64,000 nt of DNA from Chryseobacterium sp. GVT01B (lineage in GTDB: Bacteria > Bacteroidota > Bacteroidia > Flavobacteriales > Weeksellaceae), in contig NZ_JAHXYI010000003.1 of NCBI RefSeq assembly GCF_019970045.1, forward strand, positions 1-64,000. The letters run 5' to 3'. Of this stretch, positions 17,314-26,854 are shown piece by piece; position 1 is the first letter of the stretch, and each line of letters begins with the position of its first letter. Position numbers and translations under genes: made by a program. Under the pieces are notes generated by a model that did not search any database, was not told where the DNA came from, and saw only the letters and a list, made by a program, of their open reading frames with translations.

Positions 17314-19382
17314 TTTTTGCTTGTTTTAGCTTTTAAATATTTATAGGTTTCTATTTGTGAACGGCATTCTTTTTTATCATTTCTTATATACTCGTTGCTG
17401 AGTTTTTTATCAAGAATTCTGGCTTTTACATTATCCCTAAGCTGAATGTCAAGAATATCTTTTAATTCTTTCTTAAGGATCTTGTCAGTGATTTTAGCCG
17501 CAGCTTCAATCCTGTAATCCAGGTTTCTGGTCATCCAGTCAGCGGAAGAAATGTACATGTCTTCTGTTCCTTTATTGTAGAAATACATTACTCTGGCGTG
17601 CTCCAGGTATTCATCTACAATACTTATAGCTTTTATTTTTTCTTTAAACTCTTTCTGGTTTACAGCACAATAGATTCCTCTTACGATAAGCCTGATTACC
17701 ACACCAGCTTTGGCTGCATCATATAGTTTTTCTATCAACAGTCTGTCGCTCATAGAATTTACCTTGATGATGATCTCTGCTTTTCGGCCTGCTTTGGCTT
17801 CTTCGATTTCTTTATCAATATGGTGAACAATCTTTTCACGCATAAATTGAGGGCAAACTAATAAATTTTTACAAGTTTTCAAAATCGGAATAAAATCATC
17901 CTTCGGTTTTTTCAGCACATTGAAGACTTTATTGATATCTGCCATGATACCGCGGTCGGCTGTAAGGAGCAGATGATCACCATATATTCTTGCCGTTTTT
18001 TCATTGAAATTTCCGGTACTTACAAATCCATATTGGATGGTTTTATTATGGGCTCTCTTTTTGATAACACACAGTTTAGCATGTACTTTTTTGTTGGGAA
18101 TTCCCACAAGAACAGTAATTCCTTCCGGTTCCAGCATATCTTTCCATTTCAGATTGGATTCTTCATCAAACCTTGCCTGAAGCTCCAGCATTACAGTCAC
18201 TTCTTTACCATTTCTGGCAGCATAGATGAGCGCGTTGATGATTTTTGAGCTGCTTGCCATACGGTAAGCGGTGATCTGTATAGATTTTACATCCGGATCC
18301 ATTGCTGCTTCACGAAGAAGATCAATCACTGGGTTGTATTTGTGATAAGGGAAGGTAAGAAGCACATCTTCTTTTAAAATAACATCCGTTACTCTTTCAC
18401 CATGTTCAAATGCCTGATGCGTAAACGAGCTTCTTTCCACAGGTCTTTCATACGTTTCAAAAACATCTGGAAAGTCCATGAAATGCTTGAAATTATGAAT
18501 TTTTCCTCCCGGAATAATACTGTCTTTTTTCGTTAAATTCAGTTTTCTGATAAGGAGCTCTAGTAGTGCTTTATCCATATCTTTATCAAAAACGAAACGG
18601 GTAGGCTTTCCTTTTCTTCTGTTTTTGAGTCCTTTTTCTATTTTTTCTGCGAAGTTGGTTCTGATATCATTATCCAGGTCAAGTTCGGCATCTTTTGTTA
18701 CTTTAAAAGCATTGGCAGAAAATTCATCATATCCGAAATAAGAGAAAATGTGTGGAAGGTTAAAGGTAATCACGTCTTCCAGTAACATTACATTTTTTTC
18801 TTCCGGATCTTCCGTCGGCAGCAATACGAATCTTCCCACAAAACGGGAAGGAATTTCAATAATGGCATAATTACTGGAATATTGCCAATCTTTTTTTCTC
18901 ATGGCCACTCCCAGATAAAGACTTTTGTCTCTCAGATAAGGCATAGGAGTATTTTCATGAAGAAGAATCGGGATCACATTGGATTCTACCACTTCATCGA
19001 AGTATTGTCTGACAAATTCTTTTTGTCCTGCTGTCAGGTTTTTGGCATTTTTAATGAAAACTTTATGATCAGCCATTTCAGTCTGGATCTTTTTCCAGGT
19101 TTTATCGAAATTTAACTGCTGTCTCATCACCACTTCATTGATTCTCTGAAGGATTTTGGAGGGCGGCTGGTAGAAAGATTCAGCAATCACTTTTTCCTTA
19201 AAATCCATGGCACGCTTTAATCCGGCAACACGTACTCTGAAAAATTCATCTAAATTGTTGGAGAAAATTCCGAGAAAACGTATTCTTAAATGTAAGGGAA
19301 CTTTTTCATCCATGGCCTCCTGCAAAACTCTTTCATTAAAGGCAAGCCATGTAATATCTCGTGGATTAAAGTGTATTGACAT
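17310..19382 (-). CDS. ppk1: Polyphosphate kinase 1
   Basis: A 690-residue PPK1, which makes polyphosphate from ATP reversibly. The N-terminal domain (NPRDITWLAFNERVLQEA; LRIRFLGIFSNNLDEFFRVR) and the two phospholipase-D-like domains are present. The catalytic His lies in KVHAKLCVIKK, and further ATP-site residues in QITAYRMASSS and FVSTGNFNEKTARIYGDH. The start at 19382 (MSIHFNPRD) was preferred to an in-frame ATG 33 bp upstream because the family begins at this point. It is followed by ppx with a 4-bp overlap. Confidence 0.96.
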   Translation of the reverse strand: MSIHFNPRDITWLAFNERVLQEAMDEKVPLHLRIRFLGIFSNNLDEFFRVRVAGLKRAMDFKEKVIAESFYQPPSKILQRINEVVMRQQLNFDKTWKKIQTEMADHKVFIKNAKNLTAGQKEFVRQYFDEVVESNVIPILLHENTPMPYLRDKSLYLGVAMRKKDWQYSSNYAIIEIPSRFVGRFVLLPTEDPEEKNVMLLEDVITFNLPHIFSYFGYDEFSANAFKVTKDAELDLDNDIRTNFAEKIEKGLKNRRKGKPTRFVFDKDMDKALLELLIRKLNLTKKDSIIPGGKIHNFKHFMDFPDVFETYERPVERSSFTHQAFEHGERVTDVILKEDVLLTFPYHKYNPVIDLLREAAMDPDVKSIQITAYRMASSSKIINALIYAARNGKEVTVMLELQARFDEESNLKWKDMLEPEGITVLVGIPNKKVHAKLCVIKKRAHNKTIQYGFVSTGNFNEKTARIYGDHLLLTADRGIMADINKVFNVLKKPKDDFIPILKTCKNLLVCPQFMREKIVHHIDKEIEEAKAGRKAEIIIKVNSMSDRLLIEKLYDAAKAGVVIRLIVRGIYCAVNQKEFKEKIKAISIVDEYLEHARVMYFYNKGTEDMYISSADWMTRNLDYRIEAAAKITDKILKKELKDILDIQLRDNVKARILDKKLSNEYIRNDKKECRSQIETYKYLKAKTSKK

Positions 19383-19595
19383 TCTAAATGTGTATATTTT
19401 ATCAAAAATAATCATTCGTAAAGATTCTTCCTCTATTTCTTAGGTTAAACTTTGATTAATTTTTAAAGGATAGTGAATTAAATTGTTTTGCTGATAACAA
19501 GTCTGTTGGTAATCAGTTGGTTTAAGTAAAATTAGAGTTATAATGATTTTACTGTAAATTACTCATTTATTCCATAATCTTGTTGTGAGAATGGT

Positions 19596-19603
19596 TATAT
19601 TTG
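19596..19603 (+). promoter_or_regulatory. Candidate TAnnTTTG promoter for the M43 protease
   Basis: TATATTTG is an exact -7 match, 21 bp before the ATG at 19625. No -33 element at ideal spacing was found. The rest of the 242-bp gap (19383-19624) shows nothing else. Confidence 0.5.
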
Positions 19604-19624
19604 CGGACTATTTATATTATTTAG

Positions 19625-20863
19625 ATGAAAAAAGTTTTACTATTGACAGCCGGCTTTCTGATGGCTAATGCATTTGGTCAGAGAGAATGTGCCACTGATT
19701 TGAAAATGAAGGAATTTTATGCAAGAAACCCTCAGGCTCTGGCAAAAAAAGAAGATTTACGAAATTATTTAACCAGTAAAAATGCCGCTGCCAGTACAAT
19801 GGCTAAAAACGGTCAGACTGTGATTACAATTCCGGTTGTAGTGCATGTTCTTTATGGTAGCGCTGCTCAGAATATTTCTGATGCTCAGATTGCATCGCAG
19901 ATTGCTATTTTGAATAATGACTTCAGAAAATTAAATCCTGATTTCAGTTCTGTCGTTCCTGATGCATTCAAGCCTTATGCTGCAGATATGGAACTTACAT
20001 TTTGTATGGCAACAAAAACGCCTACAGGCGCTGCTACTACAGGTATAGAAAGAAAATCCGTTGCTTCAAATTTTGATTTTGCCAATCAATATTATCTGGC
20101 ATCTGGACTTACAGCCTGGGATCCAACTAAATATTTAAATATCTGGGTAGGAAATATGCCTAATCCTTATCTTGGATGGGCTTATCTACCTGATGCTGCC
20201 GGTTTCCCGGAGGACGGACTTGCTATTGGCTATAAATATTTCGGAACTACAGGAGCAGCTGTGGCGCCTTATAATGGAGGACGAACTGCTACACATGAGA
20301 TAGGACATTATTTTGGATTGCTTCACCCATGGGGAGAAGATGGCAGTGTTTGTAATACGCCGGATAATGATGATGGCTGTGCAGATACACCTGCTATTAA
20401 TGATGCCCATTTTGGTGGTAATGTTTTTCCGGATAATAGCTTTATGTGTAACACTACTGCAAATGGAGCCATGTTCATGAATTTTATGGATTATGTGACA
20501 GATACAGAAATGGCATTTTTTACGAATGATCAAAAAACAATCAAGACCAATACAATGGCGGGGCCAAGAGCGAGCCTTCTGAATTCCAATGCATGTGCAT
20601 TCTTATCTGTAAATGATGTGGAAAAAGTAAACTCTATCAATCTTTTCCCTAATCCTACTACACAGTATATTTCAATTGCTTCTCCTTTAGCACCTATTAA
20701 TGAAGTAGAGATTTTCAACGCTGAAGGAAGGCTTGTGAAAAAAGCATTTATTAAAAATGAAACAGACAAAATTGATGTGAAAGATTTTGCCAGTGGTGTT
20801 TATTATGTAAGAACTTATAATGGCAAAGACTTCGTAAAATCTATGAAGTTTATCAAAAAATAA
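19625..20863 (+). CDS. T9SS-exported M43 (pappalysin/cytophagalysin-like) zinc metalloprotease
   Basis: A 412-residue secreted protease. A signal peptide (1-18, ending NAFGQ) precedes a propeptide-like region. The zinc site HEIGHYFGLLH lies at 224-234, with the family's Met-turn Met in MNFMDYVTD downstream. The tail from about residue 335 (INLFPNPTTQYISI, ending VKSMKFIKK) is a type A T9SS sorting domain. Members are calcium-supported endopeptidases released outside the cell or displayed on it. The specific substrate is unknown. A short terminator follows. Confidence 0.92.
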   Translation: MKKVLLLTAGFLMANAFGQRECATDLKMKEFYARNPQALAKKEDLRNYLTSKNAAASTMAKNGQTVITIPVVVHVLYGSAAQNISDAQIASQIAILNNDFRKLNPDFSSVVPDAFKPYAADMELTFCMATKTPTGAATTGIERKSVASNFDFANQYYLASGLTAWDPTKYLNIWVGNMPNPYLGWAYLPDAAGFPEDGLAIGYKYFGTTGAAVAPYNGGRTATHEIGHYFGLLHPWGEDGSVCNTPDNDDGCADTPAINDAHFGGNVFPDNSFMCNTTANGAMFMNFMDYVTDTEMAFFTNDQKTIKTNTMAGPRASLLNSNACAFLSVNDVEKVNSINLFPNPTTQYISIASPLAPINEVEIFNAEGRLVKKAFIKNETDKIDVKDFASGVYYVRTYNGKDFVKSMKFIKK

Positions 20864-20894
20864 TGAAAATATTTCCATATTAAATGATACAAAG

Positions 20895-20916
20895 CCTCGA
20901 TTTTATCGGGGTTTTT
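20895..20916 (+). terminator. Intrinsic terminator after the M43 protease
   Basis: A 7-bp stem CCTCGAT/ATCGGGG (one G-U pair), a 3-nt loop and a T run lie 31 bp after the stop codon. Confidence 0.75.
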
Positions 20917-20926
20917 ATTTTTATTG

Positions 20927-20939
20927 TGTCATTTTGTCA
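20927..20939 (+). promoter_or_regulatory. TGTCA direct repeat upstream of dnaK
   Basis: Two TGTCA units are separated by TTT (20927-20931, 20935-20939), 77 bp before the dnaK start. They could be part of a promoter or operator for this chaperone gene, but no known consensus is being matched. No TAnnTTTG element was found in the spacer. Confidence 0.25.
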
Positions 20940-21015
20940 TAATTCTTCGAATGGTACAGATATTGAGAAATTGAGAGTGTAAATTAAATTAAAAATAGAA
21001 AAAATATAAAATATT

Positions 21016-22914
21016 ATGAGTAAAATAATTGGAATTGACTTAGGAACAACCAACTCTTGTGTTGCTGTAATGGAGGGTAAAGACCCTGTTGTTATTCCTA
21101 ACGCAGAAGGTAAGAGAACTACTCCTTCTATTGTAGCTTTTACAGAAGACGGAGAAAGAAAAGTAGGTGATCCTGCAAAAAGACAAGCTGTAACGAATCC
21201 AACAAAAACTGTTTACTCTATCAAAAGATTTATCGGAACTCACTTTAAAGATGATGCTTCTGAAATCACAAGAGTACCTTATAAAGTAGTTGCTGGACCA
21301 AACGATACCGTAAAAGTAAAAATCGACGATAGAGAATATACTCCACAGGAAATTTCTGCAATGACTCTTCAGAAAATGAAGAAAACTGCTGAAGATTATC
21401 TTGGACAGGAAGTAACAAGAGCAGTAATCACTGTTCCTGCATACTTCAATGATGCACAGAGACAAGCTACTAAAGAAGCTGGTGAAATCGCTGGTCTTAA
21501 AGTAGAAAGAATTATCAACGAACCTACAGCTGCAGCGTTAGCTTACGGTCTTGATAAGAACCATAAAGATCAGAAAATTGCAGTATATGACCTTGGTGGT
21601 GGTACTTTCGATATCTCTATCCTTGATTTAGGAGATGGTGTATTTGAAGTATTATCTACAAACGGTGACACTCACTTAGGAGGTGATGACTTTGATGATG
21701 TGATCATCAACTGGATGGCTGATGAGTTCAAAGCTGAAGAAGGTGTTGAATTGAAATCTGATGCGATTGCATTACAAAGATTGAAAGAAGCTGCTGAAAA
21801 AGCTAAAATTGAATTATCTTCTTCTCCACAGACAGAAATCAACTTACCATATATCACGGCTACTGCTACAGGTCCTAAACACTTAGTAAAGACTTTAACA
21901 AAAGCTAAATTCGAGCAATTATCTGCTGATCTTGTAAGAAGATCTATGGAGCCTGTTGCTAAAGCATTAAAAGATGCTGGTTTATCAACTTCTGATATTG
22001 ACGAAGTAATCTTGGTAGGTGGTTCTACAAGAATCCCGATCATCCAGGAAGAAGTAGAAAAATTCTTCGGTAAAAAACCATCTAAAGGAGTGAACCCGGA
22101 TGAGGTTGTAGCTATTGGTGCAGCAATTCAGGGAGGTGTATTGACAGGTGATGTAAAAGACGTATTACTACTTGACGTTACTCCACTTTCTTTAGGTATT
22201 GAAACAATGGGTTCTGTATTCACTAAATTAATTGAGGCGAACACTACGATCCCAACTAAAAAATCTGAAGTATTCTCTACAGCTTCTGACAACCAGCCGG
22301 CTGTAAGCATCAGAGTAGGACAGGGAGAAAGATCAATGTTCAACGATAACAAGGAAATCGGTAGATTCGATCTTCAGGATATTCCACCAGCACCAAGAGG
22401 AGTTCCTCAGATTGAGGTAACTTTCGATATTGATGCGAATGGTATCCTAAGTGTATCTGCTAAAGATAAAGGAACTGGTAAAGAGCAGTCTATCAAAATT
22501 CAGGCTTCTTCAGGTCTTTCTGACGAAGAAATCGAAAGAATGAAGAAAGAAGCTCAGGAAAACTCTGCAGCGGATGCTAAGAGAAAAGAAGAAGTTGAAA
22601 TCTTCAACAAAGCTGACGGATTGATTTTCCAGACTGAAAAGCAATTGAAAGAATTCGGTGAAAAGCTTTCTGCTGACAAAAAAGCAGCTATCGAGGCAGC
22701 TCATGCAGAATTAAAAACAGCTTTCGAAGCTAAAAATGTTGATGACGTAAAAGCTAAAACTGAAGCGTTAGATGCAGCATGGATGGCAGCTTCTGAAGAG
22801 TTATATGCAGCGGGTCAACAGCCAGGTGCTGATGCAGGTGCAGGAGCTCAGAATGCAGGTGGAAACGCCGGAGCTGAAGATGTACAGGATGCAGACTTCG
22901 AAGAAGTAAAATAA
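21016..22914 (+). CDS. dnaK: Hsp70 chaperone DnaK
   Basis: A 632-residue DnaK of standard length. The actin-like ATPase domain shows [30 protein letters not shown] and LVGGSTRIP. The substrate-binding domain begins near residue 390 ([18 protein letters not shown]), and the C-terminus ends with an Ala/Gly-rich linker and DADFEEVK, close to the EEVD-type tail. It binds unfolded proteins in cycles driven by ATP with DnaJ and GrpE, neither of which is in this window. Codon use is strongly biased, as expected for a highly expressed gene. It is monocistronic with a strong terminator. Confidence 0.98.
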   Translation: MSKIIGIDLGTTNSCVAVMEGKDPVVIPNAEGKRTTPSIVAFTEDGERKVGDPAKRQAVTNPTKTVYSIKRFIGTHFKDDASEITRVPYKVVAGPNDTVKVKIDDREYTPQEISAMTLQKMKKTAEDYLGQEVTRAVITVPAYFNDAQRQATKEAGEIAGLKVERIINEPTAAALAYGLDKNHKDQKIAVYDLGGGTFDISILDLGDGVFEVLSTNGDTHLGGDDFDDVIINWMADEFKAEEGVELKSDAIALQRLKEAAEKAKIELSSSPQTEINLPYITATATGPKHLVKTLTKAKFEQLSADLVRRSMEPVAKALKDAGLSTSDIDEVILVGGSTRIPIIQEEVEKFFGKKPSKGVNPDEVVAIGAAIQGGVLTGDVKDVLLLDVTPLSLGIETMGSVFTKLIEANTTIPTKKSEVFSTASDNQPAVSIRVGQGERSMFNDNKEIGRFDLQDIPPAPRGVPQIEVTFDIDANGILSVSAKDKGTGKEQSIKIQASSGLSDEEIERMKKEAQENSAADAKRKEEVEIFNKADGLIFQTEKQLKEFGEKLSADKKAAIEAAHAELKTAFEAKNVDDVKAKTEALDAAWMAASEELYAAGQQPGADAGAGAQNAGGNAGAEDVQDADFEEVK

Positions 22915-22946
22915 TAAATGTAAACACTAACATTTAATTATAAATC

Positions 22947-22980
22947 AACCCCGCAGTAATTTATTTACTGCGGGGTTTTT
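22947..22980 (+). terminator. Intrinsic terminator of dnaK
   Basis: There are 13-bp perfect arms AACCCCGCAGTAA (22947-22959, 22965-22977) with a 5-nt loop and a T run. This is one of the strongest hairpins in the window. Confidence 0.93.
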
Positions 22981-23015
22981 ATTTAGACTGATATTCAGAT
23001 TTTATACATCAACTT

Positions 23016-23378
23016 TTAAAGTTTTTTTTTACTTTCTAAAATGGTTTTGCCCCAATCATTAATATGATTTAACAAAGGAATAAATGATAATCCTAAATCT
23101 GACAAACTATATACAACTTTTACGGGAGGCTTTGTTCCAAATACTGTTCGTGTTATTAATTGATCTCTTTCCAATTGTCTCAGCTGAATACTTAAGGTTG
23201 TTTCAGTAATAAAAGAAAGTTCTTTTTTTAGTTCACCAAACCTTTTATCACCATTTTTTAAGTGACAGAGAATAACCGCTTTCCATCTTCCTCCAATGAA
23301 ATCCATAACAAAACTTACTGCACAGGGATATGATTTTTGATCAACATTGATGTATAAGGTCTTACATTCTTTTTCCAT
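23016..23378 (-). CDS. HxlR-family winged-helix transcriptional regulator
   Basis: A 120-residue one-domain regulator. CAVSFVMDFIGGRWKAVILC is the family signature, and FGELKKELSFITETTLSIQLRQLERD forms the recognition helix region. The conserved N-terminal Cys (Cys19) is present; in studied members this residue can sense quinones, aldehydes or oxidants. It is divergent from the DUF3291 gene with a 93-bp gap, so that gene is the likeliest target (inference). Its end abuts the dnaK terminator. Confidence 0.9.
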   Translation of the reverse strand: MEKECKTLYINVDQKSYPCAVSFVMDFIGGRWKAVILCHLKNGDKRFGELKKELSFITETTLSIQLRQLERDQLITRTVFGTKPPVKVVYSLSDLGLSFIPLLNHINDWGKTILESKKKL

Positions 23379-23471
23379 CTTTTTTATAGTATCTAAATTG
23401 ATAGTTATTTTATGCTAATAGTACAGGATCTATTTTTACACAATATTAATCAGAATAAAAGAAATAAAAAA

Positions 23472-23915
23472 ATGTACCAGCTAGCACAAATTAATGTTGC
23501 CCGAATGATAGGAGCTAACATAGAAGATCCGGTAATGAATGAGTTTGTCAGTCATTTGGACTCAGTAAACCGATTGGCAGAGGAAAGCGATGGATTTATC
23601 TGGAGACTGAAAGACGATGAAAATAATGCTACAAGTTTTAATCCGCTTAATGATGAAAAAATTATTATCAATATCTCTGTATGGAAAGATATAGAATCGT
23701 TGGAATATTATACCTATAAGACATTTCACGTTGATTTTGTAAGAAGAAGAAAAGAATGGTTTCAAAAATATGGAAAGGCCTATTATGCTTTATGGTGGAT
23801 TAAAGATAATGAATATCCAAGTATTGAGGAGGCATTAAAACGTTTGGAATATTTGCAGGAAAAAGGTTCATCTTCCTATGCATTTAATTTTCAATCTGTT
23901 TTTCAAAAGCCATAG
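23472..23915 (+). CDS. DUF3291 domain protein
   Basis: A 147-residue cytoplasmic protein with the DUF3291 layout: YQLAQINVARM at the start, a central VWKDIESLEYYTYKTFHVDFVRRRKEWF and then ALWWIKDNEYPSIEEALKRLEYL. The fold is predicted to be a dimeric alpha/beta barrel like antibiotic biosynthesis monooxygenases, but activity has not been established for the family. The ATG at 23472 was preferred to one 60 bp upstream because the family begins with this MYQLAQ. Its placement opposite an HxlR regulator suggests inducible expression in response to a reactive small molecule. Confidence 0.85.
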   Translation: MYQLAQINVARMIGANIEDPVMNEFVSHLDSVNRLAEESDGFIWRLKDDENNATSFNPLNDEKIIINISVWKDIESLEYYTYKTFHVDFVRRRKEWFQKYGKAYYALWWIKDNEYPSIEEALKRLEYLQEKGSSSYAFNFQSVFQKP

Positions 23916-23940
23916 CTAAATATATAATGATAAAAGAGAA

Positions 23941-23978
23941 CAACTTTAATATACTATAAATGCAGTATATTAAAGTTG
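23941..23978 (+). terminator. AT-rich hairpin after the DUF3291 gene
   Basis: Perfect 15-bp arms (CAACTTTAATATACT; 23941-23955 and 23964-23978) flank an 8-nt loop. The U tract after it is weak. It is probably a terminator. Confidence 0.65.
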
Positions 23979-24029
23979 TATTGTTATTGTATTCCTTATA
24001 TGAGGAATTAAATGTATATATTTTTTTAT

Positions 24030-24050
24030 TTTAAGTTAAAATAACTTAAA
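24030..24050 (+). promoter_or_regulatory. 21-bp palindrome upstream of the TonB receptor operon; possible operator
   Basis: There are perfect 9-bp arms TTTAAGTTA and TAACTTAAA (24030-24038, 24042-24050) around AAA. The centre is about 50 bp upstream of the -7 element at 24090 and so roughly 60 bp before the expected transcription start, a position suited to an activator or regulator dimer. No known regulator is assigned. Confidence 0.45.
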
Positions 24051-24089
24051 CATTTTCAAAACTTACTTTTTATTTAGAATAATTATAAT

Positions 24090-24097
24090 TAATTTTG
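24090..24097 (+). promoter_or_regulatory. Candidate TAnnTTTG promoter for the receptor operon
   Basis: TAATTTTG matches TAnnTTTG exactly and lies 19 bp before the GTG start at 24117. The -33 region is a T-rich stretch rather than a clear TTTG, as expected if an activator is needed. Confidence 0.5.
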
Positions 24098-24116
24098 CAA
24101 TCTAAATATTTTAAGG

Positions 24117-26834
24117 GTGAAATTATCGTTATTAGCAGGTGCTGTTTTTCTAACAGCAGGCGGATTCCTGTCTGCCCAAAAAGTAGAAATTTTTCACAAT
24201 GGACAACGCAAAACCGGAGAACTTGTCAGTGGTGGTTTGAAAGAATGTAAACAATTGCATAAAAATGGCAATTCTATGATTCTTAAAGGAAAATGTCAGA
24301 TCACTTTTCTGAATGACAGTAATAAAGAAGAAACCATTATAATAAAAGAAGGGGAGGAACTGAATCTGCAGATTCTATCACCTAAAAGTTCATCTCGTGA
24401 AAGATCAGAAATCCGAATCGAAGGTGTACAGCTTACAGCAAGAAAAAAACAATTTTCTGAGATCGTTATTCAACAGGAAGCACTTCAAAACCTCCAGTCA
24501 TTTTCAATTGGTGACGTATTGCAGCAATTACCCGGTCAATATGTACAGCAATTTGACAATACTCAATTTAAAAATATTGTATTCAGAACCGCCAGTGGAC
24601 CTTCAATCACAGGCTCCGGAACTGTTCCGGGAGGTGATGATTTTGGAAACAGGGCATTTGGAGTACAGTTGATGGTCAATGATATTGCCTTGTCTAATAA
24701 CGAAAATATGCAGAGCTATGATTCTGCCAACAGCGGTCCTTTTGGAATAAGCTTTAATACTTCTACCAAAGGAGGAAATTTAATGCCTGGACAGCCTAAC
24801 TATGGGGTCGATTTAAGAGAAGTTCCTACAGAAAATATAGAAAGTATTGAAGTTATACAAGGAGTTCCAGATGCCAAATATGGAGATTTAACTTCCGGAT
24901 TAATCAAAGTTACCACAACGGCGAAAGCATCACCATTACGATTGGATGCCTCTCTGAGAGAAGGAACTTATCAGGTTGGCCTTACCAAAGGTTTTAAAAT
25001 TAATCAGAACAATGCCCTGAATGCTTCCGTTGATTATATGAATTCGCTTTCAGATCCCCGAACCAGTCTTGTAGGGTATGACAGAACAAATGTCAATCTT
25101 CTTTGGTCAAGTAATAAAAATGGATTTAGAAATAAGCTTTCTGCTTCATTTTCTACCAATAGCAGCAAGGGAAAAAGAGACCCGGATGATGTTGACGGAA
25201 TGATTATCAATGTCGAAAATAAGAGCTTTTCATTAGGAAATAATATCAGCTATTTTTTTGCACAGAATGGTAAAAAAACATTCTTTAAATCAATCAATGT
25301 CGATATGGGGATAAGCTATGCAACTCAGCTTACAGAACGCAGATATTGGCTGAACCAGGGAGCCCGCCCGTATGGAAACTCTACAACAGATGGTGTTTAT
25401 TATGCACCTTATACACCACCAAGTTATGAGAATCAGGCATTTTCGGATGGTAAACCTCTTAATATTTACACCAATTTTAGTATTAACGGAATAAAATTAA
25501 CTTCTTCGAAATGGGCTCATAACTATAGTATGGGTGCTAACTTCCGCTATGGAGATAACTTTGGAAAAGGAAGATACGGAACTGCAGGTCAGTTTACTAC
25601 GATAAATGCAGCCGGGCAAGGGTCCAATGGGATGAGAGATTTTAATTACAGGGATAATGTATTTTCCAGTAAACAGTATGCACTGTATATTCAGGATAAT
25701 ATTACCAAAGTCTTTGCTAATAAACACATTTTTAAAACAAATCTGGGTCTTCGTTATGATCTTCAGAATTCATATTCTACCTATTCGCCAAGGGTAAACA
25801 CATCTTATCAGATGGGAAAATTTTCTGTGAGAGGAGGGTTTGGATTAACATCTAAAGCACCTTCACTCAATCAGCTCTATACATCACCGAGATATTTTGA
25901 CTTTTTGTTAGGGGATTATCGTTTGCCTGGATATTACTCAGCGGCGATTATGCAAACAGTAGTGACTCCAGGAGATAATGCAAGCCTTAAACCTTCAAAA
26001 AGCTGGAAAACGGAAATAGGAGTTGATTACAGATTTCCTTTCGCAATAGTTAACCTTACGGCATATTACAATAAGCTGGTTGATGGTTTTACCACATTGA
26101 GTGTTCATAAGATTATGGATAAAGCCAAAGTGGATGTCAATATATCCGGAACAAACGTGCCTACTTTTGAAGTGGTAGGAACTGAAAAATTTAATTACCT
26201 CCAGAACAGAATTATTAACGGATACCAGTCTTCAGATAAAGGGTTGGAACTGATGGCTAGCTTCAAAAAAATAGAAGCTCTTAATCTTGTGATTGGTTTC
26301 AATGCCAGTTATGTAGAAACTTCTGGGCAGAAAGACGACGGGCTTTACAAAATCAGTGCGCCGGAGATCATGGATAAGGATTTCCAATACGGGATTTATA
26401 ATGATATTAAAAATAAAAGATCCATGGCCAGAGCGAGTTTCAGTTTTGATTATCACCTGGCTTCATCAGGGTTAATTATTGGCCTGAGAACGGATCATTT
26501 TCTTTCAGACAAATCCCTGACAGGAATGAATGACATTTATCCGATAGGATATATAAAACATGATGGAGAAATGCAGATGATTCCTGAAAATGAACGTACC
26601 AATCCAAAATACCAGGGATTGTTCCTGAAACCTTCTGAAGAAAAACTTTCAGGGTTATATAACAAAACACTTCATAATGTTCATTTAAGAGTTACAAAAG
26701 ATTTCTTAAGTGGTTTCAGATTGTCAATATATGTAAGTAATGTTTTCAATTTAAAAGCATATGATGAAAGAGGAAGTGTTTATGGCAACTTTACTTCTAC
26801 TTCGTTCGGAGGAAATATTTCATACAGATTTTAA
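24117..26834 (+). CDS. TonB-dependent receptor, first gene of the DUF4876/DUF6850/peroxidase operon
   Basis: A 905-residue outer-membrane receptor starting at a GTG. The GTG gives an ideal signal peptide (1-21, ending LSAQ), and no better upstream start exists. Instead of the usual carboxypeptidase-like domain, residues 22-95 form a short domain with two Cys (ECKQLHKNGNSMILKGKC). The plug follows (about 100-280), with SIGDVLQQLPGQYVQQFDN and IESIEVIQGVPDAKYGDLTSG, then the beta-barrel to the terminal Phe. It should import a metal complex or other large ligand with TonB energy. It starts a run with a lipoprotein, a second barrel protein and a di-haem peroxidase. Confidence 0.9.
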   Translation: MKLSLLAGAVFLTAGGFLSAQKVEIFHNGQRKTGELVSGGLKECKQLHKNGNSMILKGKCQITFLNDSNKEETIIIKEGEELNLQILSPKSSSRERSEIRIEGVQLTARKKQFSEIVIQQEALQNLQSFSIGDVLQQLPGQYVQQFDNTQFKNIVFRTASGPSITGSGTVPGGDDFGNRAFGVQLMVNDIALSNNENMQSYDSANSGPFGISFNTSTKGGNLMPGQPNYGVDLREVPTENIESIEVIQGVPDAKYGDLTSGLIKVTTTAKASPLRLDASLREGTYQVGLTKGFKINQNNALNASVDYMNSLSDPRTSLVGYDRTNVNLLWSSNKNGFRNKLSASFSTNSSKGKRDPDDVDGMIINVENKSFSLGNNISYFFAQNGKKTFFKSINVDMGISYATQLTERRYWLNQGARPYGNSTTDGVYYAPYTPPSYENQAFSDGKPLNIYTNFSINGIKLTSSKWAHNYSMGANFRYGDNFGKGRYGTAGQFTTINAAGQGSNGMRDFNYRDNVFSSKQYALYIQDNITKVFANKHIFKTNLGLRYDLQNSYSTYSPRVNTSYQMGKFSVRGGFGLTSKAPSLNQLYTSPRYFDFLLGDYRLPGYYSAAIMQTVVTPGDNASLKPSKSWKTEIGVDYRFPFAIVNLTAYYNKLVDGFTTLSVHKIMDKAKVDVNISGTNVPTFEVVGTEKFNYLQNRIINGYQSSDKGLELMASFKKIEALNLVIGFNASYVETSGQKDDGLYKISAPEIMDKDFQYGIYNDIKNKRSMARASFSFDYHLASSGLIIGLRTDHFLSDKSLTGMNDIYPIGYIKHDGEMQMIPENERTNPKYQGLFLKPSEEKLSGLYNKTLHNVHLRVTKDFLSGFRLSIYVSNVFNLKAYDERGSVYGNFTSTSFGGNISYRF

Positions 26835-26854
26835 TAATACTAAAAATAAAAATA

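Noticed and set aside
21040..21465. Long leftward frame antisense to dnaK
   Set aside because: A by-product of the strong codon bias of dnaK; no coding features.
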